7,884 bases of DNA, from contig JAKLHX010000046.1 of the NCBI GenBank assembly GCA_022709925.1, positions 1 through 7,884 on the forward strand. The letters are read 5' to 3'. The DNA is from Candidatus Margulisiibacteriota bacterium (lineage in GTDB: Bacteria > Margulisbacteria > WOR-1 > JAKLHX01). The translations under genes and the position numbers were made by a program. Below the pieces are notes generated by a model, which was not told the DNA's origin, did no database searches, and saw only the letters and a list, made by a program, of their open reading frames with translations. Of the stretch, positions 1 to 5,894 are shown one piece after another. Every line of letters begins with the position of its first letter. Position 1 is the first letter of the stretch.

Positions 1-426
1 AACAAAGAGGATGATCCCTGACAATATAGAAGCAAAGACCACCGAAAGCACCAAGACGAATATAGCGCTCACGACGTTCACCGTTATGTAAGAGAGAACG
101 GTCCTGAGTATCTCAAGCGCCCTGTTGAATTGCATGAGGTAAATTACCTTTATGCCGCCGAAAATAAGAGCCAGCCAGAAAACAACATCCCCTGCAAGCT
201 GGATAAAGCTGTCCCCCAATTCTGTCTTCTTAAGGAGGGCCTTTAATTGTATCTTTTCTGAAAATTTATCGGCATTTGCAAGGTCAAGCAAATATACAAC
301 GACAATTTGCGCGAGCTTAGCAAAAAGGAAGGATACGACTACAAGCAACAGCGCCAACAGTAATTTCTGGACATGGATACCAAGAGGCGTCACAAAAAGG
401 TCAAAAATTTTTTGGGCTATTAACAT
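1..426 (-). CDS. Multi-pass membrane protein, conserved-TM-helix (MscS-associated) type, partial
   Basis: Open reading frame without a stop that runs off the left edge; 142 N-terminal residues are visible. The ATG at 426-424 is preceded by GGAGG (440-436) at 9-nt spacing, which fixes the start. Three hydrophobic segments are seen, at about residues 21-47, 75-98 and 112-140, separated by a charged stretch (about 50-72, rich in Lys/Glu/Asp). The pattern of a long first helix, an amphipathic linker and a 'GD..FWL..IFG' second segment recalls the conserved-TM-helix repeats found alone or N-terminal to small-conductance mechanosensitive channels. That assignment is from memory of the family and is not proven, because the diagnostic C-terminal part is outside the window. 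It begins 15 nt after the secG stop codon, with its ribosome binding site inside the gap, so it is very likely co-transcribed with secG. Confidence 0.75.
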   Translation of the reverse strand, partial: MLIAQKIFDLFVTPLGIHVQKLLLALLLVVVSFLFAKLAQIVVVYLLDLANADKFSEKIQLKALLKKTELGDSFIQLAGDVVFWLALIFGGIKVIYLMQFNRALEILRTVLSYITVNVVSAIFVLVLSVVFASILSGIILFV

Positions 427-441
427 ACTGCAGGCCCTCCT

Positions 442-657
442 TTACAGAAGCATTATTAGTATTGACGCGACTATGAAGGTCACGGCCAATATGGTAGTGA
501 GCCTGTCCAGCCCCTGCTCAAGACCTTTCTGCGAACCGAAGATATGGGCGGTCCCGCCTATCCCGCCAAGGCCTTCGCCTTTTGCGCTGTGAAGAAGAAC
601 GGTCACGATAAGCCCGAGACCTGCCAGCATCTGGAGTATTATAAGGAATGCTTTCAT
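442..657 (-). CDS. secG: Preprotein translocase subunit SecG
   Basis: 71-residue protein with the SecG layout: a first membrane helix at about residues 3-22, a cytoplasmic glycine-rich loop (SAKGEGLGGIGG, then a GSQKG-like turn, residues 24-45), and a second helix at about 52-71. SecG is the small accessory subunit of the SecYEG channel in the inner membrane and assists SecA-driven export by inverting or shifting during translocation. The length is typical of short bacterial SecGs. The start is an ATG at 657 with an AAGGG-like purine stretch a few bases upstream. The gene lies 63 nt after the release-factor-like gene; the spacer contains a possible promoter. The downstream membrane-protein gene starts 15 nt after its stop. 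Its position downstream of gap-pgk matches the common gap-pgk-tpiA-secG order in bacteria, here with other genes in between. Confidence 0.93.
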   Translation of the reverse strand: MKAFLIILQMLAGLGLIVTVLLHSAKGEGLGGIGGTAHIFGSQKGLEQGLDRLTTILAVTFIVASILIMLL

Positions 658-678
658 TTCGCCCTTAATTTTGACATA

Positions 679-706
679 TATATAATGTGTTTGTCAAATC
701 TGCCAA
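679..706 (-). promoter_or_regulatory. Possible sigma70-type promoter for secG
   Basis: On the minus strand, TTGGCA (706-701) is followed after 16 nt by TATATA (684-679), about 22 nt upstream of the secG ATG. This could give secG its own start in addition to read-through from upstream. A TTGACA is also present between the two boxes (695-690) but has no well-spaced -10. The spacer is AT-rich, so chance matches are likely. Confidence 0.35.
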
Positions 707-720
707 GAGTGAGATGGACT

Positions 721-1098
721 TCATTCTTCATCCTTCATTCTTCTCAGCCTCTTCTTCTCCCCCACCATCTTCTTGGCATTTAACATCTTTTCTTTAGCCC
801 TTTTTGACCGTTTGCGTTTCTGTCTGCGAATCTTTTCGATCCTTTTTCGCTCTTCAGATTCACGACCAAGGACCATATTCTCTATCTTGTTCGCGAGGAT
901 CTGCCTGGCAAGAGAGCGGTTGACGGCTTGAGAGCGCGACTTTTGGCATTTGACTTCGATACCGGTCGGAATATGCTTTAAATACACGCACGTGGAGGTC
1001 TTGTTAACGTTCTGCCCGCCCGGGCCGCTTGAGCGCACGAATTCTTCGATGATATCGGATTCTCTTATATTTAGGCTTATTCCGTCAGGATGTCGCAT
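721..1098 (-). CDS. Short GGQ-domain peptide chain release factor-like protein (ribosome rescue type)
   Basis: 125 residues consisting of a class-I release factor catalytic domain and a basic tail. The peptidyl-tRNA hydrolysis motif SGPGGQNVNKT sits at residues 24-34 (GGQ 27-29). It is followed by the usual YLKHIPTGIEVKCQKSRSQ core (39-57) and a Lys/Arg-rich C-terminus (about 83-123). The stop-codon recognition domains of RF1/RF2 are absent, and the length matches rescue hydrolases such as ArfB/YaeJ or mitochondrial MTRFR (C12orf65), which release nascent chains from stalled ribosomes or large subunits; the basic tail probably binds rRNA. The local wording (EEFV..SGPGGQ, then KHIPTGIEVKC) recalls MTRFR more than ArfB, by memory of those sequences. 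The start ATG lies 9 nt after the upstream stop with no clear ribosome binding site, suggesting translational coupling. Function is inferred, and the exact subfamily is uncertain. Confidence 0.88.
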   Translation of the reverse strand: MRHPDGISLNIRESDIIEEFVRSSGPGGQNVNKTSTCVYLKHIPTGIEVKCQKSRSQAVNRSLARQILANKIENMVLGRESEERKRIEKIRRQKRKRSKRAKEKMLNAKKMVGEKKRLRRMKDEE

Positions 1099-1107
1099 TG
1101 CTGCCGT

Positions 1108-1524
1108 TTAATATCTGTATCCGACTTGAGCTTGAAGCTTCCCGGAACCGGCGATATCTATCCCGACCTCGACAAAAAGAGGAGGAACTCCGAAAGCACG
1201 GTCAAATATCGCGGATACGGAGATGCCTGCCTCGGTCTTATTCCCGGCATAAGCAACGAGCCCGAACCCCAAAGACAAAGGAACGTTCCCCGAAAGTGTC
1301 GTCAAATATTTTTTGCCTCCCAGGAACAAAACGACAGGGTTTTTCCCTGTACACGCTTCAGCGCCAAAACGAATCCCTATATTAGAAGGCGTGTTCTCTT
1401 CGCCCATTATACCGATGGCCAGACCGTCCCTGACACCGCCTATTATCGCGGAACGCATGGCAAAAGCGGACTGCCCCAACAAAATAGAGGACAATACGAC
1501 TGCAACAGCTATTATTCTATTCAT
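1108..1524 (-). CDS. Small exported beta-rich protein, probable outer-membrane or periplasmic
   Basis: 138 residues, family not recognised. The start is the ATG at 1524, chosen because AGGAGG (1538-1533) lies 8 nt upstream; an in-frame TTG at 1542 overlaps that site and is unlikely. Residues 1-22 form a classical signal peptide (Arg3, hydrophobic core, cleavage after AFA). The mature part (about 116 residues) is rich in Gly and alternating hydrophobic/polar residues, with seven or eight short beta-like stretches (for example around 34-40, 48-55, 63-69, 82-93, 98-108, 116-124, 129-138). It ends in an aromatic residue (QVGYRY), as beta-barrel outer-membrane proteins usually do. This fits a small barrel or a periplasmic beta protein; nothing indicates an enzyme. 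One cysteine is present in the mature part. It lies between tRNA-Ala and the release-factor-like gene, 9 nt upstream of the latter. Confidence 0.8.
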   Translation of the reverse strand: MNRIIAVAVVLSSILLGQSAFAMRSAIIGGVRDGLAIGIMGEENTPSNIGIRFGAEACTGKNPVVLFLGGKKYLTTLSGNVPLSLGFGLVAYAGNKTEAGISVSAIFDRAFGVPPLFVEVGIDIAGSGKLQAQVGYRY

Positions 1525-1532
1525 CTCATGTG

Positions 1533-1538
1533 CCTCCT
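1533..1538 (-). promoter_or_regulatory. Ribosome binding site deciding the start of the small exported protein
   Basis: A perfect AGGAGG on the minus strand, 8 nt before the ATG at 1524. It rules out the upstream TTG at 1542, which would place this motif inside the coding region. It lies only 14 nt after the tRNA-Ala 3' end. Confidence 0.8.
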
Positions 1539-1552
1539 TCAAATCTTAAAAA

Positions 1553-1625
1553 TGGAGGTGAGCGGGATCGAACCGCTTGCCTCGACGTTGCGAACGTCGC
1601 GCTCTACCAAGTGAGCTACACCCCC
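1553..1625 (-). tRNA. tRNA-Ala (anticodon CGC)
   Basis: A complete 73-nt cloverleaf on the minus strand. The acceptor stem is GGGGGTG/CACCTCC, including a G3-U70 wobble pair, the main identity element for alanyl-tRNA synthetase. The D arm is GCTC/GAGC with GG in the loop. The anticodon arm is CGACG/CGTCG around the loop TTCGCAA, giving anticodon CGC (reads GCG). The variable loop has 5 nt, the T arm AGCGG/CCGCT encloses TTCGATC, and the discriminator base is A. The 3' CCA is not encoded, since T residues follow the discriminator. It sits 24 nt after ndk and 28 nt before the next start codon on the same strand, and I see no dedicated promoter, so it may be processed from the operon transcript. 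Confidence 0.96.
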
Positions 1626-1649
1626 AAAAACAGCCGCGCGGGAACGCCG

Positions 1650-2159
1650 CTATTTCCATATCCTTTTCTTGACCTTGATCTCTTTTGTCTCGGTCGGATA
1701 GATGTTTTCTATGATCTCGTCCGGTTCGAACCAGAGCTTGATCTCAACTTCCGCTTCTTCAGGGGTAGCAGAACAGTGCAGAACATTTTCAAAAATACCT
1801 GTTGAAGTTATCCTGCCGTACTGCCCTCTTATGCTCGAGGCATCGGCCTCTTCAGGGTTCGTAGCGCCTGCCAGTTTGCGGACCTTTCCCACAGCATCTT
1901 CCCCGGAATATACAAGCGCAAGGACCCTTCTGTATGGTTCATCATACACTTCTCCGGAAATATATTTGACGACATCTTCAAAAAACGGCTTCCCCTTGAG
2001 ATGGGCATAATGCTTTTCAGCCAGCTCTCTCGTAACATGCAGGACTTTAGCTCCCAATATCCTTAATTTTGTCTCCGACAATCTGGTAAGAATGTTCCCT
2101 GTCAGGGATTTCTTTATACCATCCGGTTTTATTACTACAAGCGTCTTTGTGTTCGCCAT
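1650..2159 (-). CDS. ndk: Nucleoside-diphosphate kinase
   Basis: 169 residues. The enzyme transfers the gamma-phosphate from ATP to other (d)NDPs through a phosphohistidine. VVIKPDG (8-14) gives the nucleotide-binding Lys11. HY at 50-51 and KGKPFF (55-60) match the substrate-binding region. GATNPEEA (98-105) and SIRGQYG (109-115) follow the family pattern. The catalytic His128 lies in ENVLHCSAT, with Ser130 and Glu139 at the spacings expected for the active-site Ser and Glu; the usual HGSD has become HCSA. Compared with the usual 140-150 residues there are about three extra residues before the active-site segment and a longer basic C-terminal tail (about 150-169, ending VKKRIWK). The start is the ATG at 2159 with GGAG overlapping the pgk stop codon, 12 nt away, so ndk is in the pgk operon. 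The upstream and downstream neighbours are pgk and tRNA-Ala. Confidence 0.96.
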   Translation of the reverse strand: MANTKTLVVIKPDGIKKSLTGNILTRLSETKLRILGAKVLHVTRELAEKHYAHLKGKPFFEDVVKYISGEVYDEPYRRVLALVYSGEDAVGKVRKLAGATNPEEADASSIRGQYGRITSTGIFENVLHCSATPEEAEVEIKLWFEPDEIIENIYPTETKEIKVKKRIWK

Positions 2160-2171
2160 TTTTCTTTTCTC

Positions 2172-3371
2172 CTATTTTTTATCCTGAAGTATCGCGATGC
2201 CGGGCAAAGATTTTCCCTCAAGGAATTCCAGCGAAGCGCCGCCGCCCGTAGATATATGAGTTATCTTGTCCGCCACACCGGATTTTTCAGCTGCAGCAGC
2301 GGAATCTCCGCCGCCGATTATTGTCACAGCTTTAGAAGCGGCAAGGGCTTTCGCGATCTCCATAGTGCCTTTGGAGAACTTCGGGTTCTCAAAAACGCCC
2401 AATGGGCCGTTCCATACTACGGTTCCCGCATCTTTTACGGCATCCTTTATAAGTTTTATGGTCTCGGGACCGATATCAACGCCCATCATGTCTGCAGGTA
2501 TCTGCGATGAGGGGACCGTTTTTACGGGAGCATCCGGATTGCTTATATCAGATGTCACAACATCGTCTACAGGGACGATGAGCTTTAAATTCGGCATGGC
2601 TTTAAGTTCCGCCCAGATCAGTTTTGCCTGATCGAGGAACTTTGCTTCGACAAGGGATTTTCCGATCTCGTACCCTTGAGACTTTAAGAATGTGTATATC
2701 ATCCCGCCGCCGATCACGAGAACATCGACTTTCTGCGCAAGGTTCTTTATGACGGATATTTTTGAAGAAACCTTCGCGCCGCCGATAATCGCCACAAAAG
2801 GCTTCTTAGGGTCCGAAAGCGCTTTGCCCATTATCTCCAGCTCTTTTTGTATAAGAAAACCGCAAACCCCAGGGATCACTCTTGCGACCCCTTCCGTAGA
2901 AGCATGGGCCCTGTGAGCGGTACCGAAGGCGTCGTTCACATACACATCCGCAAGGGCAGCAAGTTTCTTTGCGAAGTTCTCGTCGTTCGCTTCTTCTTCC
3001 TGATAGAACCTCACGTTCTCAAGAAGCGTCACATCGCCGCTGTTCATTTTTGATATCGCGTTCTCGACCTCTTCCCCTATACAGTCATCCAACTTCAACA
3101 CCTTTTTACCTAGGAGCTCTCCCAAACGCTCGCCGATCTTCGTAAGGCGGAGTTCCTCGGTGACACCGCTGGGCCTGCCAAGATGCGACACTAAAATAAC
3201 TTTCGAACCTTTGTCGATAAGATATTTTATTGTAGGAAGCGCTTCTTTTATCCTGCGGTCATCGGTTATCTCCCCGGTCTTCTTGTCCCTCGGGACATTG
3301 AAGTCAACTCTTACAAGAACTCTCTTGCCTTTTAATTGTTCCGTGCTGAGATCCGAAATGGATTTCTTCAT
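2172..3371 (-). CDS. pgk: Phosphoglycerate kinase
   Basis: 399 residues, full length for the bacterial family. It catalyses the reversible conversion of 1,3-bisphosphoglycerate plus ADP to 3-phosphoglycerate plus ATP in cytosolic glycolysis and gluconeogenesis, directly after GAPDH. In order: VLVRVDFNVP (18-27), DDRRI with substrate Arg40, HLGRP (63-67), ENVRF with Arg121, FGTAHRAH with Arg154, IGGAKVSSK (196-204) for the ATP phosphates, the hinge and Glu region WNGPLGVFE (320-328), GGGDSAAA (353-360), and TGGGASLEFLEGK (375-387). All key residues are present. The ATG at 3371 has a strong GAAGGAGG site (3386-3379) at 7-nt spacing. A terminator hairpin lies about 30 nt upstream of the start, so expression from the gap promoter should depend on read-through, unless a promoter is hidden in the hairpin region. 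ndk follows at 12 nt. Confidence 0.98.
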   Translation of the reverse strand: MKKSISDLSTEQLKGKRVLVRVDFNVPRDKKTGEITDDRRIKEALPTIKYLIDKGSKVILVSHLGRPSGVTEELRLTKIGERLGELLGKKVLKLDDCIGEEVENAISKMNSGDVTLLENVRFYQEEEANDENFAKKLAALADVYVNDAFGTAHRAHASTEGVARVIPGVCGFLIQKELEIMGKALSDPKKPFVAIIGGAKVSSKISVIKNLAQKVDVLVIGGGMIYTFLKSQGYEIGKSLVEAKFLDQAKLIWAELKAMPNLKLIVPVDDVVTSDISNPDAPVKTVPSSQIPADMMGVDIGPETIKLIKDAVKDAGTVVWNGPLGVFENPKFSKGTMEIAKALAASKAVTIIGGGDSAAAAEKSGVADKITHISTGGGASLEFLEGKSLPGIAILQDKK

Positions 3372-3401
3372 AATCTCGCCTCCTTCTTTTTACTTAAAGA
3401 C

Positions 3402-3432
3402 AAAAAAGCCCCCGATCTACCGGGGGCTTTTT
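3402..3432 (-). terminator. Intrinsic terminator between gap and pgk
   Basis: An inverted repeat with a 7-bp GC-rich stem (GCCCCCG at 3408-3414 against CGGGGGC at 3421-3427) and a 6-nt loop. The stem is flanked by A5/T5 extensions that lengthen it and leave a T-run on either strand. In the minus direction it lies 12 nt beyond the gap stop and would end the gap transcript. It is symmetric and could also stop plus-strand antisense transcription. Because pgk starts about 30 nt further on, it may act as a partial terminator that sets the gap:pgk ratio. Confidence 0.88.
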
Positions 3433-3443
3433 CTCATTGCTCT

Positions 3444-4502
3444 TTACTTTGCCATCTTAACGAGCAGGTCGACGACCCTGTTCGAATAACCCCATTCATT
3501 GTCATACCAGGACACTATCTTAAAGAAGCGTTTTTCGCCCTTAAGATTGTTCTGGAGCGTCGCCAAAGAATCGTATATGGAAGAGCGGTTGTCGTGTATG
3601 AAATCGGTGGAAACGACCTCTTCATCAGCTGCGCCCAATATCCCTTTAAGGTATGTGGAGGCCGCTTTTTTAAGGAGTGAATCTATCTCTTCTATGGAAG
3701 TATCTTTCACCGAACGGAACGTAAGGTCAACAACGGAAACATCGGCCGTCGGCACTCTGAAAGACATACCCGTAAGTTTGCCCTTTGTGGCGGGAAGCAC
3801 TTCACCGACCGCTTTCGCAGCGCCTGTCGTTGACGGGATGATGTTGATCGCAGCCGCTCTGCCTCCGCGCCAATCCTTCTTGGAAGGACCGTCGACGGTC
3901 TTTTGGGTGGCCGTATAAGCATGGATCGTCGTCATAAGACCGGTCTCGATGCCGATGCCTTCTTTAAGGAGCACATGCACTACCGGGGCCAAGCAGTTGG
4001 TCGTGCAGGAAGCGTTGGAAACTATGTGATGTTTTGAAGCATCGTATTCGCTGTCGTTGACGCCCATGACGATGGTCTTCACATCGCCTTTGCCCGGTGC
4101 GGATATTATTACCTTTTTGGCGCCCGCATCAAGATGGCCTTTAGCCTTGTCCGAAGAAGTGAAAAGCCCGGTCGCTTCGATCACTATCTCGACCCCAAGG
4201 TCTTTCCATGGAAGCATCGAAGGTTCCTTTGTGGCCATTACGCATTTGATCTTGTTGCCGTTCACGACAAGGACATCGTCCTCAGCCGCCGAAGGGCTGC
4301 TCTTTTCGGTAGAAACGTTCGCCTTGAACCTTCCGTGGACGGAATCATATTTCAATTGATACGCAAAATATTTCGCGTCGGTGCTGACATCGACAACCCC
4401 TACGACCTCGACATCCTTACCAAGTACGCCTTTTTCCACCAATGCCATGAAAACGAGCCTTCCGATCCTTCCGAAACCGTTGATACCTACTTTTACAGCC
4501 AT
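3444..4502 (-). CDS. gap: Glyceraldehyde-3-phosphate dehydrogenase (phosphorylating)
   Basis: 352 residues. It oxidises glyceraldehyde-3-phosphate with NAD and phosphate to 1,3-bisphosphoglycerate, which feeds pgk. The Rossmann motif NGFGRIGR is at 8-15. Asp38 (VVDVS) at the end of the second strand suggests NAD preference. SNASCTTNC (162-170) carries catalytic Cys166. His194 lies in TTIHAYT. TATQKTVDG, RGGRAAAINIIPS, the RVPT loop (249-252) and SWYDNEWGYS (331-340) are all conserved. It is about 15-20 residues longer than E. coli GapA, largely from an insertion near 64-76 (STEKSSPSAAEDD). That insertion and the STDAKYFAYQLKYDSVHGRF stretch resemble trypanosomatid glycosomal GAPDH, from memory. 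The ATG at 4502 follows an AAGGGG ribosome binding site. A strong promoter lies about 90 nt upstream of the ATG, and a terminator follows the gene. Confidence 0.98.
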   Translation of the reverse strand: MAVKVGINGFGRIGRLVFMALVEKGVLGKDVEVVGVVDVSTDAKYFAYQLKYDSVHGRFKANVSTEKSSPSAAEDDVLVVNGNKIKCVMATKEPSMLPWKDLGVEIVIEATGLFTSSDKAKGHLDAGAKKVIISAPGKGDVKTIVMGVNDSEYDASKHHIVSNASCTTNCLAPVVHVLLKEGIGIETGLMTTIHAYTATQKTVDGPSKKDWRGGRAAAINIIPSTTGAAKAVGEVLPATKGKLTGMSFRVPTADVSVVDLTFRSVKDTSIEEIDSLLKKAASTYLKGILGAADEEVVSTDFIHDNRSSIYDSLATLQNNLKGEKRFFKIVSWYDNEWGYSNRVVDLLVKMAK

Positions 4503-4589
4503 GTTCGATCCCCTTTCCTGTTTTTTTGATTTTTCCGATAAACTGGATTGGTTCTTCCAAAAGTTCAGCGCGGAAATCGTTACGGGAAA

Positions 4590-4619
4590 ATTATAACATC
4601 TCTTCTAAAAGGGTGTCAA
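4590..4619 (-). promoter_or_regulatory. Strong sigma70-type promoter of gap
   Basis: On the minus strand a perfect TTGACA (4619-4614) and a perfect TATAAT (4595-4590) are separated by 18 nt. Transcription would start near 4583, leaving a leader of about 80 nt before the gap ATG, in which I recognise no riboswitch. The -35 box directly abuts the ribosome binding site and start codon of the divergent lptC-like gene. The centre of the -10 region, TTATAA, is a palindrome that also offers TATAAC (4592-4597) to the plus strand as a weak -10 for that gene. Confidence 0.8.
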
Positions 4620-4621
4620 TT

Positions 4622-5890
4622 ATGCTATCCTTTTTAAAAATAAAAATGAAGTTTTTTCATTCCGAAAAGAACAGGAAGGCCCTTATTGCCGCAGCCGCAG
4701 CAGCAGTGTTTTTTGGGCTTATTTACCTGTATTTATTCTCTCCCGACGTCCAACTGCTCAAAAAACAAGGCGAGCGGAAAGTGGTGGAGTTCTCCTCCAT
4801 ACATATTAAAGGCTGGGACAACGGCAAACAAAGTTTTGAGATATCCACGGAAAAAGCCTCGTCCGACAGGGACCAGACGAACACATGGGTAGAGAACATA
4901 CACGACGGCAAGATATTCAACGAGAACGGCCGAGTGATATTAAAAGATCTCCGATGTTCGCGGGCAGTGATAATGTCATGGAAAAGTATAATAGAGGCTT
5001 ATGGTTCGCAGGAAGCTCCGGTCCGGGCCTTGGTGGACATTTCGGCAGCTTCTACGCGTGAGGCAAAAAAGACCTCAAGGCCCGAGTTCTCCCTGCTCGA
5101 GGCCGACAACCTTATATATAATACTTCCACAAAAAAAACAGTAGCAAACAAAGGCAGGATCATAAGCAAGAGGTTCTCTGCAACGGCAAGTACGATAGAG
5201 GTCGATTCGCAGAACAACAAGGCCGTCCTGTTCCCCTTCCCCGTCATAAAGACCTCATCGCATACGATAACCGCGGCTACGATAGAAAACTTTTTCCGTG
5301 AAGAGGTCATAAAAGGTTATGGGAGTTCCTCTTTAAAAATTAAAAAGAAAAAAGGGCAGGCTGAAGATATCAGCGGGGACAATTTGTATTTTTCGACACG
5401 CAACTACAGCGGGAGCATGGAAGGGAATGTAAAATTCCGGCAAAAAGGCAAGTTCGCGATGGCCGATAAAATGGCATACGACGACAAAAAGGACACGGCG
5501 ATCCTGTCGGGAAACGTAAAGACCATGATAGAAAAAGGATCTTCCGCGCTGAAAGGCTCGACCCTAAAAAAAATACGCAACGCGGAAACAAAAAAGATGC
5601 TAGAGGATGGGATATTCCTGAGCTGTTCTTCCATGAAAATATCCACAAAGAACGGCGATGCATTTGCGGAAGGCGACGTCCGCATGCTGCAGAAAAAGAA
5701 CCGGGCAAAAGCGGAAATGGCGCACTACAACGAAGCGAAAGAGACCGTGACGATGACCGGGAATGTCCGCATAGAAAAAGAAGGCCAATGGCTTAAGACG
5801 CAAAAGGTCATTGCCTCGCTGGGCAAGGAAGAGTTTGAAGCTATCGGCGGGGTGGAGACACAGATAAAAGTAAAAAAGAAAAGAAAGTGA
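4622..5890 (+). CDS. LptC/OstA-like lipopolysaccharide export protein, membrane-anchored, with extra OstA-like repeats
   Basis: 422 residues from the ATG at 4622, chosen because AAGGG (4609-4613) lies 8 nt upstream; a longer TTG-initiated frame from 4526 would cover the gap promoter and is unlikely. A basic N-terminus is followed by a membrane anchor (about 20-39). The periplasmic part begins with an LptC-like beta region (about 54-128: ...EFSSIHIKGWDNGKQSFEIS...). It is followed by three stretches with the LptA/OstA signature of a short strand, GNV, AxxMxY and a closing GNV: about 158-204, 250-317 and 334-411. The C-terminus is very basic (KVKKKRK). LptC-type proteins pass LPS from the LptBFG transporter to the periplasmic LptA bridge; at over 400 residues this is about twice the length of E. 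coli LptC. No other lpt gene is adjacent: gap diverges upstream and a small gene converges downstream. The role is inferred from fold-like features. Confidence 0.82.
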   Translation: MLSFLKIKMKFFHSEKNRKALIAAAAAAVFFGLIYLYLFSPDVQLLKKQGERKVVEFSSIHIKGWDNGKQSFEISTEKASSDRDQTNTWVENIHDGKIFNENGRVILKDLRCSRAVIMSWKSIIEAYGSQEAPVRALVDISAASTREAKKTSRPEFSLLEADNLIYNTSTKKTVANKGRIISKRFSATASTIEVDSQNNKAVLFPFPVIKTSSHTITAATIENFFREEVIKGYGSSSLKIKKKKGQAEDISGDNLYFSTRNYSGSMEGNVKFRQKGKFAMADKMAYDDKKDTAILSGNVKTMIEKGSSALKGSTLKKIRNAETKKMLEDGIFLSCSSMKISTKNGDAFAEGDVRMLQKKNRAKAEMAHYNEAKETVTMTGNVRIEKEGQWLKTQKVIASLGKEEFEAIGGVETQIKVKKKRK

Positions 5891-5894
5891 TCCG

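Noticed and set aside
152..592. Plus-strand open frame opposite secG and the membrane-protein gene
   Set aside because: It is antisense to two well-supported genes, spans their junction, and shows no coherent protein features.
721..770. TC-rich tract as a repeat or regulatory element
   Set aside because: It is the complement of AAG/AGA/GAA codons for the Lys/Arg/Glu-rich tail of the release-factor-like protein.
1525..1542. TTG at 1542 as start of the small exported protein
   Set aside because: It overlaps the AGGAGG that serves the ATG at 1524, and the added residues would spoil the signal-peptide start.
1090..1614. Plus-strand frame of 174 codons across the exported-protein gene and the tRNA
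   Set aside because: It runs through a certain tRNA gene and opposes a gene with a clear signal peptide and ribosome binding site.
1628..1652. Hairpin plus T-run after ndk as a terminator
   Set aside because: The stem needs bulges and mismatches and the pairing is weak, so it was not annotated, although a short T-run follows.
4526..4621. Longer N-terminus of the lptC-like gene starting from TTG at 4526
   Set aside because: The extension covers the gap promoter and leader, lacks hydrophobic or conserved content, and a good ribosome binding site precedes the ATG at 4622.
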